Shown here piece after piece: positions 45,584 through 56,028 of a stretch of DNA of 64,000 nucleotides. This stretch comes from Nostocales cyanobacterium LEGE 11386 (GTDB lineage: Bacteria > Cyanobacteriota > Cyanobacteriia > Cyanobacteriales > Nostocaceae). The DNA lies in contig JADEXK010000005.1 of NCBI GenBank assembly GCA_015207155.1, positions 1 through 64,000 of the forward strand, given 5' to 3'. Under the pieces are notes generated by a model. It ran no database searches. It was not told the DNA's origin and was given only the letters and a program-made list of their open reading frames with translations. Positions within the stretch are counted from its first letter, which is position 1; every line of letters starts with the position of its first letter. The position numbers and the translations under genes were made by a program.

Positions 45584-47890
45584 TTATTGCTTGTTGAATC
45601 TTGATGTCACGCCTACTGTTGCCACCAATGACAAAGCTGCGGGCACAAACGGTACCCAAAAACCCCAAATTAAAAGACTTAAGCAGAGTAAATACAAAAC
45701 CCCAAAAGTAATACCAACTCCCAAGGACAATCTGGGAAGTAAACGCCACTGCCAAGCAAGTACACCTCCGACCACAGACCAACTCCAAATCCACATCACC
45801 TCAACCCACGGTGACCAAACCTGCATTAATGGTCGCCCATCCAAGACGGCACTAAGAATTTGGCTCACCATATGAGCGTGTACCAATACTCCTGGCATTT
45901 GCTCATCTAACCTAGTTCCATAAGGTGTCGCCCAGTAATCTGGAAAATCTCCCTTTGCTACGACACCAATCAGCACAATTCGGTTTTTAATGGCTCCGGG
46001 ATTGATGGGATTAGATAAAAGTTGAGTGAGTGACACTTGTTCGGCAATATTCTTCGAGGAACGGTAGTTAAGCAAGACTTGACCTCCATTAGCATCAATG
46101 CCTTGATAACCACCAGCACGAGTTGAAAGGCGACCAAAAACAGTCTGATCTAATTGCAAATTATTTTGAGAAGTAAACTTTGGTTGCATTCCCAAGGAGG
46201 ATAGATAACGGAATGCCAGTTGCGAACTCAGTGCATAGGCAGCAGAACACAAAGATGCTGTCTCCTGGTTCATATATAAAAGATGCCGACGCACAACTCC
46301 ATCAGGATCATGAACAAAATCACTGAATCCCAAGCGTTCTGGGGGAATTTCTGGTGGTGGTTCAATGCCTTTGGTACTAGCTGTGATATCACTACCCTTA
46401 CAAACCCCAATCAAGTTATCAGTTTCTTGAAGACGAGAGATTAAATCTGGCTGTTCGGCAGGAAAATCACGATAGATATCTAAACCTATGGCCAGGGGTT
46501 GGTACTGTTGGAGTTTTACTAATAATTTATTCAGAGATATTTCCGAGAGCGAAGTTCCTTTTAACGACTCATGATTACGTCGTTGATTGGCCAAATCTGT
46601 ATCATCAATTGTCACTACCAGTAGGCGATGATCAGTTCCTTCATCAGGACGCGATCGCATCATCTGGTCATAAGCTTGTAGCTCGATATTTTGGAGCATT
46701 CCTAAAAATTTTATCCCACAAACTAAGGCAGTAATTGCCAGGCTAGATAACAAAGCCACTGGCAATCCAGGTTTGCGGAACAGAGATGAACTGGGAATGT
46801 CTGGCTGCTGGGTGCGGATTAACTCTTGCCAAGTGAGTGGTATTTGTGCTGGATTTTGGCAAATGATTGGTAGCCAAGTTGCACAAGGAAATTGATCCTC
46901 GATACCTTGCAACCGTTCTCGCGCTTGTCGCACTGCTTGGTATAAAGATTTACCATTGGCAAATCCTGCTAAAAAATACTTTAAAAATTCCTTGGCTACC
47001 TGGTCTGGGACAGGTTCGCGCATGACGATAATCTGAGGAATATGCAAATCTGCTAATTCTCGCGCCAAACCCAATCCATCACAAGAGTTGAAAATTGCCA
47101 ATTGTAAGCCCCGTTCAATGGCTTGTTTCAAAGCATACTTTAACTCGCTGATGCTGAGGCTATCGGTTTTATTCAAGTAGATGCGCCCACAACCATCATG
47201 TCCTTGACTAGAACTGTGCCCAGCAAAAAACAGAATATCCCAGTTTTTTCCCCAAAGATGGTCGGTTAATTCCTGCCGTTGTGGTTCTACTATGAAGCTG
47301 ACATCGGCATTAGGGCACTCTTGTAATAGAGCTTGATCCGCCTGGGTGTCAATCCCCTGACTATTACCCACAATTGCTAAAATATTTACCACTGGGTTGG
47401 GGTTACGTAGTTTGAGAACGCGATCGTACGTTGGTGATGCAAGTGCGATTTCCGCCTTGGGGTAGCGTTCTAATAAGTCCCACAGATGCCAGGGTAATCT
47501 CTGTAATTGGTTATTTTCTGATTGTAAAATTACGCGTATTTCGTCTGTAGCCAACAATTTTTCTAGCCATTTCTCCCGCAGGGGGCGAAACTCTTCGGCT
47601 TGTAGCCAGCTGTTAAAACGTGCCCGCAAAATATGGGACATATTGTGGCAGTCTTGGGTGATTGACACATTCGTCACTTGGATTTTGTCAGCATCCAAAC
47701 GATAACGATTGCCTAACTGTAAATAACTAGATTGCCAACGGTGATAGTAAAGTGGCATTTCTGGTGATGGTGGCAGTTTCCCCGTGATTTCTGTAGCCGG
47801 GCGATCGCTTTCTTCACCTATCTGGAGAGTGACAGTAAACCCCTGGTCAAAACTACCGTCTCCGAATTTCAAAACCACTAATTTAGCCAT
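45584..47890 (-). CDS. CHAT (caspase-like) - CHASE2 membrane protein
   Basis: 768 aa from ATG 47888-47890; a TTG at 47917 has less support. The CHAT peptidase domain has the His in 'DILFFAGHSSSQGH' (about residue 225) and the Cys in 'LAIFNSCDGLGLAR' (about 268). Then come one transmembrane helix (about 375-395), an extracytoplasmic CHASE2 sensor ('GIKFLGMLQNIELQAYDQMM', 'VDDTDL'-like 'VTIDDTDLANQRR') and three helices at the C-terminus. An external signal may thus control an internal caspase-like protease. It lies between DUF1822 and DUF928. Confidence 0.85.
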   Translation of the reverse strand: MAKLVVLKFGDGSFDQGFTVTLQIGEESDRPATEITGKLPPSPEMPLYYHRWQSSYLQLGNRYRLDADKIQVTNVSITQDCHNMSHILRARFNSWLQAEEFRPLREKWLEKLLATDEIRVILQSENNQLQRLPWHLWDLLERYPKAEIALASPTYDRVLKLRNPNPVVNILAIVGNSQGIDTQADQALLQECPNADVSFIVEPQRQELTDHLWGKNWDILFFAGHSSSQGHDGCGRIYLNKTDSLSISELKYALKQAIERGLQLAIFNSCDGLGLARELADLHIPQIIVMREPVPDQVAKEFLKYFLAGFANGKSLYQAVRQARERLQGIEDQFPCATWLPIICQNPAQIPLTWQELIRTQQPDIPSSSLFRKPGLPVALLSSLAITALVCGIKFLGMLQNIELQAYDQMMRSRPDEGTDHRLLVVTIDDTDLANQRRNHESLKGTSLSEISLNKLLVKLQQYQPLAIGLDIYRDFPAEQPDLISRLQETDNLIGVCKGSDITASTKGIEPPPEIPPERLGFSDFVHDPDGVVRRHLLYMNQETASLCSAAYALSSQLAFRYLSSLGMQPKFTSQNNLQLDQTVFGRLSTRAGGYQGIDANGGQVLLNYRSSKNIAEQVSLTQLLSNPINPGAIKNRIVLIGVVAKGDFPDYWATPYGTRLDEQMPGVLVHAHMVSQILSAVLDGRPLMQVWSPWVEVMWIWSWSVVGGVLAWQWRLLPRLSLGVGITFGVLYLLCLSLLIWGFWVPFVPAALSLVATVGVTSRFNKQ

Positions 47891-47937
47891 GACTTTTGAG
47901 ACTGGTATTACTGACAAAGATGGAAAATTGGCGGATT

Positions 47938-48906
47938 TTAAATGACAAAGTTTTCTGTAATACTCATATTAGCTAATGATACCTGAACGCTGAACTGCTC
48001 TTGGATTTCGCCTTTAAATTGTAGTTGTATATAATTGTCAGCACTCCTGGCAGAAGCTCCGAGGAACACTGCTCCCGATTGATCTAAAACTCTCAGTTGT
48101 ACTCCCGTCGGCAGGTAAATTTGATTACCTGTAGAGTGTAACTGTAAGCGAATACTGGTTTTTTGGTTAGCTTCTGGGTTAATTTCTACAATTAACATTA
48201 CGGGTTTTTTCACTATTTGGATACCCAAATCAATCAGTTTTGCCCGTCTAGTCACTGTTTCGGCTTGGTCTTGAGAGGTTTCGTCAGTCATCACCGGACT
48301 ACGAAAGGCATAAGCTGGTCTAGATTCTAGTGAGTTCCGTAAAGATTCCAAAGTTTGCCAGCCAGCTTCACATTGATCAACAACCCACTGACTCAAATTC
48401 ACCAGAGTCTTAATTGGGGAAGTTTTGAGTTGCGCCAAACAATCAATTAATGCTTCTGGGGGTTGGAGTTGACTTAAAGGCAATATTTCAGTGGTGACAC
48501 TTTGGATAAATCCTAGCAGCTTTGCTTCCTGGAGCGACTCATCAACTTGTACCACCACATAACCCACTCGTTCTTGCCAAGTTTCTGGTGGAATTATACA
48601 TACCTGTTGATCCACAGTCACAGGACGACATTCCAAACGACCAACTGAGGAGATTTCCAAATCAGCCACGTTGGCGCACAGCTGCATAATTGGGTTCCAA
48701 CTATCACTGATGTTCAAATCAGTAGGAATTTCCATCATCTGCAAGTAGTCATTAACTACTGACACCGCTAAAGTATTCAGCCGGACTTGCGCTGCTTTTT
48801 CGGGAGTTGGCTGTTGGTTGGCAAATAACTGGGCCGTGGTGCGAGCTGCTTGGGAGATCGGTAAAGGTAATGCGAAATCCTCTAGCCTATCGGTGATGTT
48901 ATTCAT
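47938..48906 (-). CDS. DUF1822 family protein
   Basis: 322 aa, soluble. Typical family residues are 'FALPLPISQAARTTAQLFAN', 'QVRLNTLAVSVVNDYLQMME' and 'ERVGYVVVQVDESLQEAKLL'. DUF1822 is encoded next to CHAT/CHASE2 proteins and an ECF-like sigma factor in many cyanobacteria and may be its cytosolic partner. It ends about 47 nt before the CHAT-CHASE2 start. Start ATG 48904-48906. Confidence 0.85.
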   Translation of the reverse strand: MNNITDRLEDFALPLPISQAARTTAQLFANQQPTPEKAAQVRLNTLAVSVVNDYLQMMEIPTDLNISDSWNPIMQLCANVADLEISSVGRLECRPVTVDQQVCIIPPETWQERVGYVVVQVDESLQEAKLLGFIQSVTTEILPLSQLQPPEALIDCLAQLKTSPIKTLVNLSQWVVDQCEAGWQTLESLRNSLESRPAYAFRSPVMTDETSQDQAETVTRRAKLIDLGIQIVKKPVMLIVEINPEANQKTSIRLQLHSTGNQIYLPTGVQLRVLDQSGAVFLGASARSADNYIQLQFKGEIQEQFSVQVSLANMSITENFVI

Positions 48907-49023
48907 AATTCAATCCCCATTAATCAATGCTGCTGTACACATATCACCTGGATTTACTAAATTTATGCCAAAAAATAGGGAACTGATTCATATTTTTGCA
49001 CCAGGCGATTGCATAAAGGCAAA

Positions 49024-49677
49024 TTAAATGAGACGTTTTTGTAAAGCCACAACCACAGCCTGAGTGCGATCGCTCACTGCTAATTTATGTAAAATGGCAT
49101 GGACATGCACCCTCACAGTACCAGGGGTAATGTAAAGTGCTAGGGCAATTTCTTGATTAGTTTTTCCGGCTGCTAACAGCGATAAAATTTCTTGTTCACG
49201 CTGAGTCAGAGGATTGGCAGGTTTGGAGATATTTGCTGAATGCGGCTCAGAGGCAAAAGTAGACCGAATTTCTTGTGTTGCTGTTTCATCCCACCAAGAT
49301 GCTCCCGCAGCCACAGAACGCAGTGCTAATACTAATTTTTCCGCAGCAATTCCTTTGAGGCAATAACCTTGCGCGCCTGCGGCAATTAACCGCGCAATCA
49401 AAGTTTTTTGGGAGTGGGAAGTTAAAACTAAAATTGGCAAATGAGGATTTTGCTGCTTAATTTGTTTACAAGCTTCAAGTCCGCCAATTCCTGGTAATCC
49501 CACATCTAGCAGCACTACATCTAAAGGATGTTGGTTAACTAACTCAATCGCTGTTTCACCATCTTCAGCCTCAGCAACAATCTCTAACCCACTCTCTTCT
49601 TGCAATCGCACACGCAAGCCTAAACGAAAGAGTTCATCATCCTCAACTAGGAGAATTTTCATGGAGGTAGACAGCAT
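49024..49677 (-). CDS. NarL/LuxR-type response regulator
   Basis: 217 aa; an internal ATG five codons in ('MKILLVEDDE', 49660-49662) is an equal start choice. The receiver has Asp in 'PLDVVLLDVGLPGIGG' and the conserved Lys/Thr ('VLTSHSQ', 'YCLKGIAAEKL'). The LuxR-type HTH is at the end ('LTQREQEILSLLAAGKTNQE', 'TPGTVRVHVHAIL'). It is coupled to the kinase that precedes it (stop and start overlap) and is its likely partner. Targets are unknown. Confidence 0.9.
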   Translation of the reverse strand: MLSTSMKILLVEDDELFRLGLRVRLQEESGLEIVAEAEDGETAIELVNQHPLDVVLLDVGLPGIGGLEACKQIKQQNPHLPILVLTSHSQKTLIARLIAAGAQGYCLKGIAAEKLVLALRSVAAGASWWDETATQEIRSTFASEPHSANISKPANPLTQREQEILSLLAAGKTNQEIALALYITPGTVRVHVHAILHKLAVSDRTQAVVVALQKRLI

Positions 49678-49678
49678 C

Positions 49679-50782
49679 TCACGGAGTTAGAGAGGACTGA
49701 AACGGGTAGACTGGGAGCTTGAAAGCAAACATAGCTCCCATGGGTATTCTGTTCTCTGCCCAGATTATACCGCCGTGGGCTGCAATAATTTGGCGAGATA
49801 AATAAAGTCCCAATCCTGAGCCTTTGGTTTGGCGTTGGCTGTGTCCCTGATAGAAGCGCTCAAATAAATGGGAAAACTCTTCTGGCTGGATACCTGCACC
49901 TGCATCCAAAATTTTCACAACCTGATAGGAAGGTTGCGACTCTAACACAACTTCTACACGGCCATTGCGTCGGCAATGATTGATCGCATTTACGAGAAGA
50001 TTGATCAAGACTCGTTGCAGTTGTAAGGCATCACCTTTCACCCACAAAGATTGCCGCCAATCAGAGTTACCATAGTTAAGTGACAGATAAACGCGTCGGC
50101 TAGCCGCTAACTCACTCAGGGTAGCTGCTGCTTCCTCTGCCAAGATAGCTAAATCTACAGGTGCTAAGTTCAGTTCTAAGCCTTCAGTATCATTACGATA
50201 AATATCTAATAATGTTTGTAACAATTGTAGTGAAGTTTGATGACTACGTGCCATTGTAGCTAAAACTTTTTGTTGTGCTGGCAATACAGGGCCAAATTTT
50301 TCGGCTTCAAAAGCTTTGAGAGTTTCAATTGCTCCCAATAACGGCGTTTTCAAATCGTGGGTGAGTGTGGAGGCAAAATCTTCTCGGACTTTGACTAATT
50401 CTTCTTGTGCTTCTAACTTGGCACGAGTTAAGGCGATCGCATCTTCAGAACGACGCAGGCGATCGCTCAATCCACCTGTGACAATCAATGCCATCACCGC
50501 GATCGTTCTACTAGCAATTGTCGAGACCTTCATCACTTCACCTCCTGGGACGACAAGATTCAACATGGTTAAACACACAGCCGCGAGGGTAGCTTGAAAA
50601 GTCGCACGCCTTCCCAACCAGGAATTTGTTAATAAAATCGGGCCTGTGTAGAGATACCCAAAAACGTAGGGAATTGGCGTAGAAAACTCTAGAACTATCA
50701 CAAATATATATAAGCTAGCAATAATTAAATGTTTGCCTAAACGTGATTCTTTATGAAAATATTGACCTATGAAATGTCCCAT
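49679..50782 (-). CDS. Membrane sensor histidine kinase
   Basis: 367 aa. Three or four transmembrane helices (about 18-110), then HisKA with 'STLTHDLKTPLLGAIETL' (phospho-His) and an ATPase domain ('VLINLLVNAINHCRRNG', 'GLGLYLSRQIIAAHGG'). It has no separate sensor domain, so the membrane region probably senses the signal. It forms a cognate pair with the LuxR-type regulator. Confidence 0.9.
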   Translation of the reverse strand: MGHFIGQYFHKESRLGKHLIIASLYIFVIVLEFSTPIPYVFGYLYTGPILLTNSWLGRRATFQATLAAVCLTMLNLVVPGGEVMKVSTIASRTIAVMALIVTGGLSDRLRRSEDAIALTRAKLEAQEELVKVREDFASTLTHDLKTPLLGAIETLKAFEAEKFGPVLPAQQKVLATMARSHQTSLQLLQTLLDIYRNDTEGLELNLAPVDLAILAEEAAATLSELAASRRVYLSLNYGNSDWRQSLWVKGDALQLQRVLINLLVNAINHCRRNGRVEVVLESQPSYQVVKILDAGAGIQPEEFSHLFERFYQGHSQRQTKGSGLGLYLSRQIIAAHGGIIWAENRIPMGAMFAFKLPVYPFQSSLTP

Positions 50783-51037
50783 TCAAAGAATAAATATGAT
50801 TAACTAAATATCCAGTTTTTAGTTCATATTGAGTGCTAAATTACTCAAAATAATACAAAAGCCCCATATAAATTATTTTATGTTGTTTTCTCTCTGCATG
50901 TAATTCTTTACAGCGTTTATCTCAAAATAAACAACTTTCTAAACACTCTAAACACTTTTCTATATATGGATATAGAAAAATAAACTCGGTTTTATATCCT
51001 TCTATTACTTGTTTTAATTAAAAAATTCATCAATCAT

Positions 51038-51376
51038 ATGAATTATTACAGTTTATCAAACAAATTTTGTTTTTTTATAAATTACATAAATGCTGCTATG
51101 GCATCAAGTTTAATAAGTGCAAACATTACAAGTAATAGCTGTTATTGTGGCATTCCTTTAAATAGCTTAAAGTTGCCAGAAAAATGCTTTGTCATAGGTC
51201 TAATTAGAGATAACCAAGTTATCCTAGCAAGTACTGAACCTACTATTTGGTATGGAGATGTTATCTTGACTGTTGCTTTAAGTACGACTTTAGTACCTAT
51301 GCTAAAACTTGTCATTAATAAAACCCATCCAGTTCACTACTCATCCCAAGAATGTTTAATTAACAATTCAAAATAA
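51038..51376 (+). CDS. TrkA-C/RCK-C-like small protein upstream of kdpA
   Basis: 112 aa; an internal ATG at 51098 ('MASSLISANIT') is another start. The body 'PLNSLKLPEKCFVIGLIRDN' and 'EPTIWYGDVILTVAL' is a standalone RCK-C/TrkA-C domain, which binds small ligands in potassium channels and transporters. It ends 24 nt before kdpA and may tune the pump or its synthesis. No NAD-binding RCK-N domain is present. Confidence 0.72.
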   Translation: MNYYSLSNKFCFFINYINAAMASSLISANITSNSCYCGIPLNSLKLPEKCFVIGLIRDNQVILASTEPTIWYGDVILTVALSTTLVPMLKLVINKTHPVHYSSQECLINNSK

Positions 51377-51399
51377 TCTGTCGGGAGATTTTTTAATTC

Positions 51400-53082
51400 A
51401 TGTTACAAGGATGGATACAGATTGCTTTGACTTTACTGATAATCATCGCCACAACTCCCTTCCTAGGGAAATACATGGCACGTGTTTTCATGGGAGAACC
51501 AACACTATTTGATCCGCTACTTAATCCTTTAGAAAGAGTAATTTATATCTTTAGTGGGATGCATTCCCAAGAAAATATGACAGGCTGGCAATATGCCAAA
51601 GCATTGCTATATAGCAATCTTATCATGGGGATTTTGGTGTACTTAATCTTGATGTTCCAAGGATGGTTGCCACTAAATCCCACAGGATTGGATGCGCCTA
51701 ATTGGGATTTAGGACTGCATACTGTTATTTCTTTTGTCACTAACACCAACCAACAGCATTACTCTGGTGAAACAACCTTGAGTTATGCCAGTAAAATCTT
51801 CGCTCTGGGTTTTTTAATGTTTACCTCAGCCGCGACTGGTTTAGCAGTAGGCATAGCTTTTATCCGTGGTATAACTGGCAGACTATTAGGCAACTTTTAC
51901 ACTGACCTCATCAAATCAATCACCCGGATTTTATTGCCGATATCAATAGTTGGTGGATTATTGTTGCTATTAGCGGGTGTACCAGAAACCTTAGCAGGGC
52001 CAGCAACAGTAACAACTCTCGATGGTGCAACTCAAGTAATTGCTCGTGGCCCAGTCGCTCACTACGAAATTATCAAAGAACTGGGAGAAAACGGTGGTGG
52101 CTTCTTTGGTGTTAACTCAGCGCACCCTTTAGAAAATCCCAATGGCTTCTCTAACTTGTTAGAGCTTTGGGCAATGATTGCCATCCCCTCATCACTAATT
52201 TATACCTACGGTGTGTTTACTAATAACCGTAAGCAAGCGTTATTAATATTTTGGATGGTGTTGATAATTTTTGTCTTCTTAGTAGGGATTGCCGCAGTAG
52301 GCGAGTTTCAAGGCAACCCCCTAATTAATCCCCTCTTAGGAGAACAGCAACCCAACTTAGAAGGAAAAGAAGTGCGATTTGGTTGGGCACAAACAGCACT
52401 TTGGGCAGTTATGACCACAGCGACAATGTGCGGTGCTGTCAACGGAATGCACGATTCCTTAATGCCTCCTGGCGGATTTGCCACGCTGTTTAATATGTTC
52501 TTACAAATCATTTGGGGAGGTCAGGGAATCGGCACCGCTTACTTATTTATCTACTTAATTTTGGCAGTCTTCCTGACTGGCTTAATGGTAGGAAGAACAC
52601 CAGAATTTTTAGGACGCAAAATCGAGAAAAAAGAAATCGTTTTAGCCAGCGTCGTCTTATTAGTTCACCCCTTTGCCATTCTCATTCCCTGGGCAATTAC
52701 ATTTGGTTTTCCTGATACCCTCTCAGGTATTACCAACCCAGGTTTTCATGGCGTTTCCCAGGTAATTTACGAATACGCTTCCGCCGCAGCTAACAACGGT
52801 TCGGGTTTTGAAGGATTAAATGATAACACCCTGTGGTGGAACCTCAGCACTAGTCTCAGCATTTTAGCAGGACGTTACATCCCGATAATTGCACTGCTAC
52901 TTTTAGCAGATAGCATGTCTCGCAAACAAGCAGTACCCATCACCACCGGCACCCTCAGAACCGACACCAGACTCTTCACAGCAGTTACAAGCGGTGTAAT
53001 TTTAATCCTTGGTGCCCTCACTTTCCTCCCCGCACTAGTATTAGGCCCCATAGCAGAAGCATTCCAACTTGCAAGTTCGTAG
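51400..53082 (+). CDS. kdpA: Potassium-transporting ATPase, K+-binding subunit A
   Basis: 560 aa with about ten membrane helices. Selectivity-filter-type loops are visible: '[17 protein letters not shown]', '[20 protein letters not shown]' and '[19 protein letters not shown]'. KdpA is the channel-like subunit that binds K+ with high affinity and passes it to KdpB. ATG 51400 with GGGAG upstream. It starts the kdp operon. Confidence 0.95.
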   Translation: MLQGWIQIALTLLIIIATTPFLGKYMARVFMGEPTLFDPLLNPLERVIYIFSGMHSQENMTGWQYAKALLYSNLIMGILVYLILMFQGWLPLNPTGLDAPNWDLGLHTVISFVTNTNQQHYSGETTLSYASKIFALGFLMFTSAATGLAVGIAFIRGITGRLLGNFYTDLIKSITRILLPISIVGGLLLLLAGVPETLAGPATVTTLDGATQVIARGPVAHYEIIKELGENGGGFFGVNSAHPLENPNGFSNLLELWAMIAIPSSLIYTYGVFTNNRKQALLIFWMVLIIFVFLVGIAAVGEFQGNPLINPLLGEQQPNLEGKEVRFGWAQTALWAVMTTATMCGAVNGMHDSLMPPGGFATLFNMFLQIIWGGQGIGTAYLFIYLILAVFLTGLMVGRTPEFLGRKIEKKEIVLASVVLLVHPFAILIPWAITFGFPDTLSGITNPGFHGVSQVIYEYASAAANNGSGFEGLNDNTLWWNLSTSLSILAGRYIPIIALLLLADSMSRKQAVPITTGTLRTDTRLFTAVTSGVILILGALTFLPALVLGPIAEAFQLASS

Positions 53083-53127
53083 TAAGGACTAAAGTCCTTA
53101 TTTTCTCAGCACTAAAGTGCTGACTAC
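53079..53127 (+). other. Two-hairpin structure at the kdpA end
   Basis: GTAGT/ACTAC enclose two perfect small hairpins: AAGGAC-TAAA-GTCCTT (53084-53099) and CAGCAC-TAAA-GTGCTG (53107-53122). The fold begins inside the kdpA stop codon and may reduce ribosome run-through to kdpB or protect an RNA end. The sequence belongs to a repeat type also seen at 6784-6824 and near 58800. Confidence 0.55.
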
Positions 53128-53178
53128 AAACCCTCAAAAGCTAGTAAAGACATAACTTCCCCAATCCTCATCAAGACA

Positions 53179-55248
53179 ATGCAAACAACCACAAAACCGC
53201 GAAAAAAACGCAAACATCAACGTCAAATCAAACCAACCGGACTCTACACCAAAGCATTTAAACAAGCATTCATCAAACTGCACCCACGTAACATGATTAA
53301 AAATCCAGTCATGTTCGTAGTCTGGTTAGGTACAATCATCACCGCACTCATCACAATTGCACCAAACTTATTCGGCCCCACGCCAGGGGAAAATCCGCGA
53401 TTATTCAACGGACTTATCACCCTGATTTTGTTCTCAACCGTTCTCTTTGCCAACTTTGCCGAAGCCGTAGCCGAAGGACGAGGTAAAGCTCAAGCAGATG
53501 CCTTGCGGTCTGCAAAATCCGATGCCAAAGCCAAAAAACTCCTCCCCGATGGTTCTATTCAAGAAGTGAATTCCACAGCCTTACGTCGTGGCGACACAAT
53601 CAAAGTCACATCTGGTGATATCATCGCTGCTGATGGCGAGGTAATTAAAGGTGTAGCCTCCGTTGATGAATCGGCAATTACAGGTGAATCAGCACCAGTC
53701 TTAAAAGAACCTGGTTCAGATATTGCTAGTTCAGTCACCGGAGGAACGCGTATTGTTTCCGATGAACTCATCATTCGAGTCACCACCGACCCCGGACAAG
53801 GCTTTCTTGACCGGATGATTGGTTTAGTAGAAGGCGCTTCCCGCAGCAAAACACCCAATGAAATCGCTTTAACAGTATTGCTGGCAGTTCTCACCCAGGT
53901 ATTTTTGGTTGTGATTGCCACACTACCTACAGTGTCAGTCTATGTCAACTCACCTCTGAGTATTGCTGTACTCATCGCCTTACTAGTAGCACTAATTCCC
54001 ACCACCATCGGCGGATTATTAAGCGCTATTGGCATTGCCGGGATGGATAGAGTTGCCCAGTTTAATGTCATTGCTACTTCTGGAAGGGCAGTGGAAGCCT
54101 GTGGAGATATCAACACCCTCATTTTAGATAAAACAGGTACGATTACCTTAGGAAACCGCTTGGCAGAAGAATTTATTCCCGTCAACGGTCATACAATGGT
54201 AGATGTCGCGCAAGTTGCCCTAGCATCGAGTGTGTTTGACGAAACACCAGAAGGCAAATCAATTGTCAAACTCGCAGAGAAATTAGGGGCAAAATTAGAT
54301 TTTGATACTAAACAAGCAGAAGGTATTGAATTTTCTGCCAAAACTCGGATGAGTGGGACTGACTTATCTAATGAGGTGGAAATTCGTAAAGGTGCAGTAG
54401 ATGCCATTAAAGGATTTGTCCGTTCTCGCCAAGGAAAATTAACGCCGGAACTTGATATCACTTTTGAACGAATTTCTCGATTAGGTGGTACTCCATTAGC
54501 ACTCTGTAAAAACAATGAGATATACGGTGTAATTTATCTTAAAGACATCATTAAACCAGGAATTCGCGAACGGTTTGATCAAATGCGACGTATGGGAATT
54601 AAAACCATCATGCTGACAGGAGATAACCGTATTACAGCATCTGTAATTGCCCAAGAAGCCGGAGTTGATGACTTTATTGCTGAGGCTACACCTGAAGACA
54701 AAATAGCAGTCATTCAAACTGAACAAGCTCAAGGTAAGCTCGTCGCCATGACAGGAGATGGCACCAACGATGCCCCAGCTTTAGCTCAAGCAAATGTAGG
54801 TGTGGCAATGAATACAGGTACTCAAGCAGCCAAAGAAGCTGCTAACATGGTAGACCTAGATTCCGACCCAACCAAGTTAATTGATATCGTCACCATTGGT
54901 AAACAATTGCTAATTACTCGTGGCGCATTGACAACTTTTTCTATTGCCAACGACATCGCTAAATACTTTGCCATTCTCCCAGCTATCTTCGCCGGAATTG
55001 GTGTTGGTGCTCTTAATATTATGGGTCTAACTAGTACTCAATCAGCAGTTTTATCAGCCTTAATTTACAACGCCTTAATCATTCCTGCACTTATTCCCCT
55101 AGCACTAACTGGCGTAAAATTTCGACCACTAACCGCAAACCAACTCCTACAACGCAATATATTTATCTATGGATTTGGCGGTGTTATTGTTCCTTTTATT
55201 GCCATCAAAATTATTGACGTTTTAATTACAATTATAGGACTAGCTTAA
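53179..55248 (+). CDS. kdpB: Potassium-transporting ATPase, catalytic subunit B
   Basis: 689 aa. P-type ATPase with TGES ('[17 protein letters not shown]'), phosphorylation site '[13 protein letters not shown]' (Asp about residue 316) and hinge '[18 protein letters not shown]'. The N-terminal about 30 residues are strongly basic ('[17 protein letters not shown]'). KdpB hydrolyses ATP to drive K+ uptake. It lies 96 bp after kdpA, with the two-hairpin element between. Confidence 0.95.
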   Translation: MQTTTKPRKKRKHQRQIKPTGLYTKAFKQAFIKLHPRNMIKNPVMFVVWLGTIITALITIAPNLFGPTPGENPRLFNGLITLILFSTVLFANFAEAVAEGRGKAQADALRSAKSDAKAKKLLPDGSIQEVNSTALRRGDTIKVTSGDIIAADGEVIKGVASVDESAITGESAPVLKEPGSDIASSVTGGTRIVSDELIIRVTTDPGQGFLDRMIGLVEGASRSKTPNEIALTVLLAVLTQVFLVVIATLPTVSVYVNSPLSIAVLIALLVALIPTTIGGLLSAIGIAGMDRVAQFNVIATSGRAVEACGDINTLILDKTGTITLGNRLAEEFIPVNGHTMVDVAQVALASSVFDETPEGKSIVKLAEKLGAKLDFDTKQAEGIEFSAKTRMSGTDLSNEVEIRKGAVDAIKGFVRSRQGKLTPELDITFERISRLGGTPLALCKNNEIYGVIYLKDIIKPGIRERFDQMRRMGIKTIMLTGDNRITASVIAQEAGVDDFIAEATPEDKIAVIQTEQAQGKLVAMTGDGTNDAPALAQANVGVAMNTGTQAAKEAANMVDLDSDPTKLIDIVTIGKQLLITRGALTTFSIANDIAKYFAILPAIFAGIGVGALNIMGLTSTQSAVLSALIYNALIIPALIPLALTGVKFRPLTANQLLQRNIFIYGFGGVIVPFIAIKIIDVLITIIGLA

Positions 55249-55270
55249 TCAAACACTTTGCGTTTCTATC

Positions 55271-55459
55271 ATGAAAAATTTATCTCTATCTTTATTTTTT
55301 ATACTTTGCGTAAACGTGTTATTAGCACAAGCCGTATACGCAGCTACACCTGACGAAATATCACGGGCTGCATCTTACGCCATTGCTCTTTTAGGACTCG
55401 CAACTCTGAGCGTGAGCATTTATTTATTCGTGGTGATTTTTCAACCGGAGAAATTTTAA
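55271..55459 (+). CDS. kdpF: KdpF-like small membrane subunit with signal-like extension
   Basis: 62 aa. The last half ('IALLGLATLSVSIYLFVVIF' then 'QPEKF') is KdpF-like, a single helix that stabilises the complex. The first half looks like a signal peptide ('SLFFILCVNVLLAQAVYAAT'), giving an unusually long KdpF. Its stop overlaps the kdpC start by one base. Confidence 0.75.
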   Translation: MKNLSLSLFFILCVNVLLAQAVYAATPDEISRAASYAIALLGLATLSVSIYLFVVIFQPEKF

Positions 55460-56028
55460 TGAGCCAATTTACTCAAGCCATTCGTTCCACCTTAGCTTTG
55501 TGGATACTAACAGCCTTTCTTTATCCATTATTCATGCTCCTTTGTGGGCAAATAGCATTTCCCTTCCATGCTAACGGGAGCTTAATCACCAACAATCAAG
55601 GTGCAGTCATCGGTTCAGCATTAATTGGTCAACCTTTTGCCAGCGATCGCTATTTCTGGAGTCGCCCTAGTACTATTGATTACAGTACCAGGAAAGCAGT
55701 CGCTACCACAGGTGAGTCAGGAGCCAGCAACCTAGCACCTAGTAACCCCGCACTTCGCGAACGTATTCAAGGGGAAGTTACAAGGTTGCAACAAGCCAAT
55801 ATTCAGCCAACTGCTGACTTAGTGTATACCTCTGGCTCTGGTTTAGATCCACACATTAGCCTTGAGTCCGCTCAAGCTCAAATATCGCGAATTGCTAACG
55901 TCCGCAATCTAAATACTCAACAAATTCAAACTCTGATATCTCAAAACATCGAAGGCCGATTTCTGGGTATATTCGGTGAACCTGGAGTTAATGTTCTCAA
56001 GCTAAATTTGGCTTTGGACGCTTTATGA
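55459..56028 (+). CDS. kdpC: Potassium-transporting ATPase subunit C
   Basis: 189 aa. One N-terminal membrane helix, then the KdpC body: 'GSALIGQPFASDRYFWSRPS', 'SNLAPSNPALRERI', 'ADLVYTSGSGLDPHISLESA' and 'GRFLGIFGEPGVNVLKLN'. KdpC aids ATP binding by KdpB. Its end overlaps the kdpD start (ATGA). Confidence 0.94.
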   Translation: MSQFTQAIRSTLALWILTAFLYPLFMLLCGQIAFPFHANGSLITNNQGAVIGSALIGQPFASDRYFWSRPSTIDYSTRKAVATTGESGASNLAPSNPALRERIQGEVTRLQQANIQPTADLVYTSGSGLDPHISLESAQAQISRIANVRNLNTQQIQTLISQNIEGRFLGIFGEPGVNVLKLNLALDAL

